A stretch of DNA of 64,000 bases from assembly GCF_019645855.1 (NCBI RefSeq), contig NZ_CP080999.1, positions 3,844,001 through 3,908,000 of the forward strand, given 5' to 3'. Within the stretch, counting starts at the first letter, position 1, and each line of letters opens with the position of its first letter. The notes under the pieces were generated by a model. The model made no database searches and had not been told where the DNA came from. It saw nothing but the letters and a program-made list of their open reading frames with translations. This document shows positions 59,213 through 64,000 of this stretch, piece after piece. The position numbers and the translations under genes were made by a program. This stretch comes from Mycobacterium malmoense. Its GTDB lineage: Bacteria > Actinomycetota > Actinomycetes > Mycobacteriales > Mycobacteriaceae.

Positions 59213-60096
59213 TGGGCCAATACTTCGACGAAGCCAAGAACGACGACTCGTTCTACCTGCCGCCGGAAGTCTTTCAAAACCCCGACTTCAAACGCGGGCT
59301 GAAGATGTTCCTGTCCCCCGATGGCAAAGCCGTCCGGTTCATCATCACCCACCAGGGCGACCCCGCCTCCGTCGAGGGAATCAAGCACGTCGCCGGAATC
59401 AAGGACGCGGTCGCCGACGCCATTAAGGGCACCCCGCTGGAATCGTCCAAGGTATATGTGGCCGGGACCGCATCGATGTATGCCGACATGCAGGAAGGCG
59501 TCATCATCGACCTGCTGGTCGCCGGAATCTCCTCGCTGATCCTGATTTTCGCGATCATGCTGCTGATCACCCGTAGCGTGGTCGCGGCACTGGTCATCGT
59601 CGGCACGGTGGCCGCGTCCCTGGGCACGGCTTGTGGTCTGTCGGTGCTGGTCTGGCAGGACCTCATGGGACTTGGCCTGCAGTGGATCGTGCTCCCCCTG
59701 TCCGTGATCATCTTGTTGGCGGTGGGTTCGGACTACAACCTGCTCGTCGTGTCCCGGCTCAAGGAAGAAATCCACGCCGGCCTCAACACCGGAATCATCC
59801 GCGGCATGGGCGCATCCGGGCGAGTGGTCACCGCGGCCGGCTTGGTGTTCGCCTTCACCATGGCATCGATGATCGTCAGCGACCTGCGGGTGATCGGAGA
59901 GCTGGGCACCACCATCGGCTTGGGCCTCCTGGTTGACACGCTCATCGTCCGCTCCTTCATGACCCCGTCGATCGCCGCCGCGCTCGGGCACTGGTTCTGG
60001 TGGCCGCTCAACACCTTCCGCACAACCAGGAGGGGCGATCCCGAACCGGAGCATGACGCCCACACCGCGCCCATCCCGCAACTAAGCACGACGTGA
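59212..60096 (+). CDS. mmpL: MmpL RND transporter, C-terminal part of a frameshifted gene
   Basis: A 294-residue frame beginning MGQYFDEAKNDDSFYLPP, which is the direct continuation of the MmpL second periplasmic domain. It contains TM8-12, including LLVAGISSLILIFAIMLLIT, VGSDYNLLVVSRLKEEI and TPSIAAALGHWFWWP. It has no ribosome binding site of its own beyond the overlapping stop. In most readings this is the 3' half of an inactivated or frameshift-dependent mmpL. Confidence 0.85.
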   Translation: MGQYFDEAKNDDSFYLPPEVFQNPDFKRGLKMFLSPDGKAVRFIITHQGDPASVEGIKHVAGIKDAVADAIKGTPLESSKVYVAGTASMYADMQEGVIIDLLVAGISSLILIFAIMLLITRSVVAALVIVGTVAASLGTACGLSVLVWQDLMGLGLQWIVLPLSVIILLAVGSDYNLLVVSRLKEEIHAGLNTGIIRGMGASGRVVTAAGLVFAFTMASMIVSDLRVIGELGTTIGLGLLVDTLIVRSFMTPSIAAALGHWFWWPLNTFRTTRRGDPEPEHDAHTAPIPQLSTT

Positions 60097-60158
60097 AACT
60101 CACACGCCGGTCTGCCAAGCTGTCAACGGCAACGTTGTCGTCAGACAGGTCTGGACGT

Positions 60159-60779
60159 ATGACACAGTCGCAAGCAAAACTGCGCCAGCGCACCGACGGG
60201 CGGCTGGACCGTTCGCGCGATCCCGCGATCCTCAACGCGGCATTGGCGGTCCTCGCCGAGCACGGGTACGACGCAACCAACATGAACGACATCGCCGCAC
60301 GGGCCGGCGTGGGCAAGGCCGCGATCTACCGACGCTGGTCATCGAAAGCGGCCTTGATCACCGACGCCCTCGTCTACTGGCGACCCGACCTCCTCACCAA
60401 CGAAGCCCCCGACACCGGCAGCCTGGCCACGGATCTCGATGCCGTCGTCGAACGGGCCAAGCGCAACGACGACGGTTTGGTCACGAACGACCTTGTGCTG
60501 CGCGTCGCCCTAGAGGCCGCGCACGACCCCGAACTGGCCGCGGCACTCGAAGACTTGATGTTGTTCCGCGGCAGACGCCTGCTGGCCACGATTCTGGCGC
60601 GAGCCGCCGACCGCGGCGAAATATCCGCCACCCGCGACTGGTCACTGGTTTCGGACGTCATCCTGGCGATGAGCTTGCTGCGCGTTGTTGGCGGGCAGAC
60701 CGTCGACGCCGATTTCGTCCGACAGGTCATCGACACGCTGATCCTGCCCGCGGTGCGTACACCGACGGCCGAGCGATGA
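60159..60779 (+). CDS. TetR-family regulator of the mmpS-mmpL operon
   Basis: 206 residues from the ATG at 60159. A GTG at 60093 overlapping the mmpL stop would add 22 residues of poor quality. The HTH AALAVLAEHGYDATNMNDIAARAGVGKAAIYRRW is classic TetR, and the C-terminal part (AHDPELAAALEDLMLFRGRRLLATIL) is the ligand domain. The gene ends the operon and probably represses it at 56701-56718. CAACGTTG at 60130-60137 is a minor second palindrome before it. Confidence 0.88.
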   Translation: MTQSQAKLRQRTDGRLDRSRDPAILNAALAVLAEHGYDATNMNDIAARAGVGKAAIYRRWSSKAALITDALVYWRPDLLTNEAPDTGSLATDLDAVVERAKRNDDGLVTNDLVLRVALEAAHDPELAAALEDLMLFRGRRLLATILARAADRGEISATRDWSLVSDVILAMSLLRVVGGQTVDADFVRQVIDTLILPAVRTPTAER

Positions 60780-60826
60780 TGACGTTGGGTCGCTCTCGAA
60801 CGCGAGAACACCACCCGCGAGGTCGG

Positions 60827-61852
60827 TTAGAAAAGTTCCTTGGCCAGTAGCTCCAGCGTCGCCACCCGGGCTGGCGCGGTGGCGGGGTCGGTGCCGCGGT
60901 GGGCCGACGCGACCGGGTTGACCATCACCTCGTCGACGCCGAACCGTTCGGCCAGCGCCCGCACCTGCTCCGCGGCCTGCGCGGGTGTGCCGAGGATGGC
61001 GCGTCGCAGTCCGCTCTCCACGATGCGCTGCTGCTCCGCCGTCAGCTCGGCGACGTGCGCCTCCTCGACCAGCGGCACCGGGCCGAGCGGCTGCCCGGTG
61101 CGTAACCGCGCCATCATCTGCAGGTTGGGCAACATCAATGCCGTTGCCTCGTCGTGTGTTTCGGCCACCGCGGCGTTCACCGTCAAGAACGTGACGGGCT
61201 CGGCGGCCAGTTTGCTTGGCACAAACCGGGAACGGTAAAGCGCGAGCGCCTCTTCGGTTCCCTTGCCGGAGAAGTGGTGGGCGAAGACGTACGGCAGACC
61301 CTTGGCGGCGGCCAGATGCGCCGAGTACATCGACGAGCCCAGCAGCCACAGCCGCGGCTCGGTGGCGGCGGCCGGAGTGGCCTTGAGGATGTAATCCCCG
61401 GACCGCAGCGGGACCCGGACGCCGCGCGGGCTCATCAGCGCGGCCACGTCGTCGAGGTACTCGGGGAAGTTCTCGATGTCGCTTTGGTCGCCGCGCAGGG
61501 CGTACGACGTCACCGGGTCCGACCCGGGCGCCCGGCCGATGCCCAGGTCGATGCGGCCCGGGGCGGCCGCCTCCAGCAGCGCGAACTGCTCGGCCACGGC
61601 CAGCGGCGCGTGGTTGGGCAGCATCACGCCACCCGACCCCAGTCGCAGCTGCGAGGTCTGCGCGGCCAGGTAGGCGATCAACACCGGCGGGCTGGTCGCG
61701 CCCACGGACGGCATGTTGTGATGTTCGGCGACCCAGTAGCGGGTGAAGCCCAGCCGGTCTGCGGTCTGCGCCAGCCGCACGGTGGCCGCCAGCGCATCGC
61801 TGGTGGTCTGGTCGGTGCGCACCGGGACGAGATCAAGGACAGAAAGCCGCAC
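60827..61852 (-). CDS. LLM-class flavin-dependent oxidoreductase (MsnO8-like)
   Basis: A 341-residue protein. Luciferase-like barrel with MRLSVLDLVPVR, ADRLGFTRYWVAEHHNMP, LRLGSGGVMLPNHAPLAVAEQFALLE, GRIDLGIGRAPGSDP and LLGSSMYSAHLAAAKGLPYVFAHHF. This is the subgroup similar to alkane- or siderophore-type monooxygenases using FMNH2. Substrate unknown. It converges with the tetR gene. Confidence 0.87.
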   Translation of the reverse strand: MRLSVLDLVPVRTDQTTSDALAATVRLAQTADRLGFTRYWVAEHHNMPSVGATSPPVLIAYLAAQTSQLRLGSGGVMLPNHAPLAVAEQFALLEAAAPGRIDLGIGRAPGSDPVTSYALRGDQSDIENFPEYLDDVAALMSPRGVRVPLRSGDYILKATPAAATEPRLWLLGSSMYSAHLAAAKGLPYVFAHHFSGKGTEEALALYRSRFVPSKLAAEPVTFLTVNAAVAETHDEATALMLPNLQMMARLRTGQPLGPVPLVEEAHVAELTAEQQRIVESGLRRAILGTPAQAAEQVRALAERFGVDEVMVNPVASAHRGTDPATAPARVATLELLAKELF

Positions 61853-61900
61853 GATCGCGTCAACGCTGTGGGCGGCCCGAACGTTCCCGGCTTTTCCGAC

Positions 61901-61960
61901 TCAGCGTGCACTCACGGCTTTGAGTGTGCGCTCACGGCTTTGGGTGTGCGCTCACGGCTT
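61901..61960 (+). repeat. Triple 20-base tandem repeat
   Basis: Three units at 61901-61920, 61921-61940 and 61941-61960, consensus TGAGTGTGCGCTCACGGCTT; the first unit differs at a few bases. It shares its core with the repeat at 28891-28937 and lies upstream of the LLM gene start in a 210-base gap with no gene. Confidence 0.65.
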
Positions 61961-62063
61961 CCGAAGTGAACGCAGGGAGGGATTCCGGCCAGTTTTCCGC
62001 CCAGGCTGCACAATCAAAGCCTCCGCTTCACAGACAAGCCGAGACTGGGCGCCGCCGCCCGGC

Positions 62064-63194
62064 CTAATACTCCTTGGGGGTGATGGAGTGCACGATGCGG
62101 TCGAACACCTCCTGCGGGATCGGCGCACCACCGGGGATGTTGTCGATCACCAGCCATTGGTTGCGCTTGACGTAGTCGCGGAACTCGCTGTGGTAGTTGG
62201 CGAAGCCAAGTTCGTAGTCGACTGCGCCGTCCTGGGAGGCCGACGCCAGCTCGCCGGCCAGGATGTAGGCGCCCAGCAGCGCGACGCTGGTTCCCTGGCC
62301 CGACAACGGTGAGCAGCAATAGGCGGCGTCGCCGACTAGCGCCACCCGGCCCTTGGACCAGCGATCCATCTTGATCTGCGACATCTCGTCGAAGTAGAAG
62401 TCCGGTGCGGTGCGCATGTATTGGCGCAGCTGCGGGCGAACCCAGCCGTCGTCGGCCATCCGCCGTTCCAACTCGGCGAACTGCGCCTCGGTGTCGCGGT
62501 AGTCGATCCGCAGATCGGTTTCCATGAAGCCCACCATCGCCCGGGCCTCGGTGTTGTTGCGCGCACTGTAGACGCCCGCCATGGTCGAGTCCCCGTAGTG
62601 CCAGACCTGCCAGTAGTCGAGGTCCAGGAAATTGGGCACGGTGAAAATCGCCGCGTAAGTGCCGAGCCTCTCGATGAATTGCGCCTCCGGGCCGAAGACC
62701 AACCGCCGCACGTTGGAGTGCAGTCCGTCGGCGCCGATCACCAGGTCGAAGCGGCGCGCGGCGGAGCGCTCGAACGTCACCTCAACCGAGTCGCCGTCGT
62801 CCCGCAACGCGGTGATGCTGTCGTCGAACAGGTACTCGGTCGTCGATTGGGTTGCCCCGTAAAGCAATTCGATCAAGTCGTCGCGCAACAGCTCGATGCT
62901 GGGGCTGTCGATAGGGCCACCGGTGGGGGTCGACTCAGTGTCCCTGGATAGTTCGTTGCCGTCGCGGTCGACGACGGACGCGCCGCGGATTTGCGTCCTG
63001 CGGTCCCGCGCGGCGGCCAACAGCCCCATGCGGTCGAGCACCGTCAGCGCCGGACCCCGCACGTCGATGGCCTGCCCGCCCGGCCGCAACCCGGGATGGC
63101 GCTCCACGACGGTCACCGAATAGCCATGCTTCCCAAGCCAATACGCCACCGCCGTACCGGCCACGCTGGCGCCGGAAACCAGAACACTAGACAT
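62064..63194 (-). CDS. FAD-dependent monooxygenase (Rv1260-like)
   Basis: A 376-residue protein. Class A flavoprotein hydroxylase: N-terminal dinucleotide motif VLVSGASVAGTAVAYWL, the E..P.LR.GG.A.D.RG segment, the DG motif VIGADGLHSNVRRLV and the GD motif RVALVGDAAYCCSPLSGQG that contacts FAD. It hydroxylates an aromatic or polyketide-type compound using NAD(P)H and O2. The position matches Rv1260. It lies 6 bases downstream of udgB. Confidence 0.9.
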   Translation of the reverse strand: MSSVLVSGASVAGTAVAYWLGKHGYSVTVVERHPGLRPGGQAIDVRGPALTVLDRMGLLAAARDRRTQIRGASVVDRDGNELSRDTESTPTGGPIDSPSIELLRDDLIELLYGATQSTTEYLFDDSITALRDDGDSVEVTFERSAARRFDLVIGADGLHSNVRRLVFGPEAQFIERLGTYAAIFTVPNFLDLDYWQVWHYGDSTMAGVYSARNNTEARAMVGFMETDLRIDYRDTEAQFAELERRMADDGWVRPQLRQYMRTAPDFYFDEMSQIKMDRWSKGRVALVGDAAYCCSPLSGQGTSVALLGAYILAGELASASQDGAVDYELGFANYHSEFRDYVKRNQWLVIDNIPGGAPIPQEVFDRIVHSITPKEY

Positions 63195-63200
63195 GGAGAG

Positions 63201-64000
63201 TCACTTAATACCTGCCAGCCTCTTTGCGTTGCCGAAGATGTCGTCGAGCATTACCGGAGTCAACCTACCGGTGAACATATTCTGCTGGCTCGGGTGGTAG
63301 CAGCCGAGCAAACGAACACCGGGTTCCAGCTCCACCACGACGCCGTGGCCGAACCGCGGCTTGCGCGGGCCGGACACGCCCGGCAGGCGCAGCGCGATCT
63401 GCCAGGCGAAGCCGCCCAGGGCCACGATCACGCGGACATGATCGGATACCAGCCGCCATTCGGCCTGCAGCCATGGCCAGCAGGTGTCCCGCTCGACCGG
63501 GGTCGGGGCGTTGGCCGGAGGAGCGCAGCGCACCGGCGCGACGATCCGAATCTGGTTGGCGCGCAAGCCGTCCGCGGCGTCCACACTGATCGGCGAGTTC
63601 ACCAGGCCGGCCCGGTACAGCGCCGCGTACAACTGGTCGCCGGAGCGATCGCCGGTGAACATCCGTCCCGTCCGGTTGGCGCCGTGCGCGGCGGGCGCCA
63701 ACCCGACGATCAGCAGCCGGGGCCGCTCGGATCCCCAGCCCGGCACCGGCCGCCCCCAATACGGCTGGTCGGCGAAGGCCCGACGCTTGACTTTCGCGAC
63801 GTCCTCGCGCCAGGTGACCAGCCGCGGGCAAGCGCGGCAAACGCTGATCGCCGCGTCGAGTTCCGGTATCGACCCCGCCTGGGCCGCCAGCGCGACGACC
63901 TGCGCGGCGTTGGCGGCCACCGGGGTCCGCGGTGTGGCCGGGTCGCCCGGCCATCCGGTACCGGGAACGACCGGAGAACCGAACGCCTTACCGGTGTTTG
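63201..64000 (-). CDS. udgB: Uracil-DNA glycosylase family 5 (UdgB), 5' end outside the window
   Basis: The frame is open from the stop at 63201 to the window edge. A GTG at 63920 would give 239 residues, but the in-frame upstream sequence (GSPVVPGTGWPGDPATPRTPVA) resembles the N-terminus of UdgB, so the gene is partial here. The CRACPRLV and VRCAPPANAPTP cysteines bind the 4Fe-4S cluster, GLAPAAHGANRTGRMFTGD is the catalytic-loop motif and HPSQQNMFTGRL holds the terminal active-site His. It excises uracil and deaminated bases. It matches Rv1259. Confidence 0.9.
   Translation of the reverse strand, partial: NTGKAFGSPVVPGTGWPGDPATPRTPVAANAAQVVALAAQAGSIPELDAAISVCRACPRLVTWREDVAKVKRRAFADQPYWGRPVPGWGSERPRLLIVGLAPAAHGANRTGRMFTGDRSGDQLYAALYRAGLVNSPISVDAADGLRANQIRIVAPVRCAPPANAPTPVERDTCWPWLQAEWRLVSDHVRVIVALGGFAWQIALRLPGVSGPRKPRFGHGVVVELEPGVRLLGCYHPSQQNMFTGRLTPVMLDDIFGNAKRLAGIK

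Noticed and set aside
61901..61960. CRISPR array
   Set aside because: The 20-base units are directly adjacent with no spacers; this is a tandem repeat.

Overview
The window is high-GC mycobacterial chromosome, most likely from a slow-growing non-tuberculous Mycobacterium. The evidence is a long run of genes in the same relative order and orientation as the M. tuberculosis block Rv1259-Rv1287 (udgB, Rv1260, Rv1262c, amiB2, Rv1264, abmR, pknH, Rv1272c/Rv1273c, lprB/lprC, Rv1276c-Rv1278, oppABCD, canA, cysDNC, Rv1287). Inside it sit features typical of non-tuberculous species: three GjpA-like porins, a PGRS protein without a PE domain and an extra MmpS/MmpL pair. Gene identities come from reading the proteins and from remembered synteny; no search was run.

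Layout. (1) 1-7543: the right end of an integrated element of visibly lower GC. It carries a small HTH protein, a primase-polymerase, a RepA-like ATPase followed by iteron-like repeats, a decayed zinc-finger (HGG) phage protein, an AbiTii-type defence gene and a tyrosine integrase. It ends at a 3' tRNA fragment, so the intact tRNA should lie left of the window. (2) 7.7-12.4 kb: a Fic protein with a twice-frameshifted RHH partner, a NUDIX hydrolase, an NTF2-like protein and an RCK potassium channel. (3) 12.9-17.1 kb: a same-strand cluster of an EccA-like ATPase, a GjpA-like porin and a signal-peptide PGRS protein, followed by integrase and transposase scars. (4) 18.7-30.7 kb: an F420-type oxidoreductase, two VOC proteins, then the sulfate-assimilation set (Rrf2 regulator, cysNC, cysD with an inverted-repeat operator), a thioesterase, canA and the opp peptide transporter. 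(5) 30.7-43.5 kb: a hydrolase, an SbcCD-like pair, AraC and SnoaL proteins, SixA phosphatase, the lipoproteins LprC/LprB and a heterodimeric ABC exporter. (6) 43.7-48.9 kb: two paralogous porin units with duplicated terminators and promoter blocks, each containing an 11-base C tract, with an HTH/nucleotidyltransferase module between them; then a methyltransferase. (7) 49.1-55.7 kb: pknH, abmR, a VapBC-type pair at the expected mcr11 sRNA locus, an adenylate cyclase, amiB2 and a HIT protein. (8) 55.7-64 kb: an unknown gene, an mmpS-mmpL-tetR operon with a frameshifted mmpL, an LLM oxidoreductase, an FAD monooxygenase and udgB, which is cut by the window edge.

Functional themes are sulfur activation (CysD/CysN/CysC with a likely Rrf2 operator), peptide uptake, cell-envelope transport (porins, MmpL, ABC exporter), signalling (PknH, cAMP) and toxin or defence genes (AbiTii, Fic, HTH/NTase, VapBC). 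Several genes are decaying: the HGG protein, the Fic partner, mmpL, and integrase and transposase remnants.
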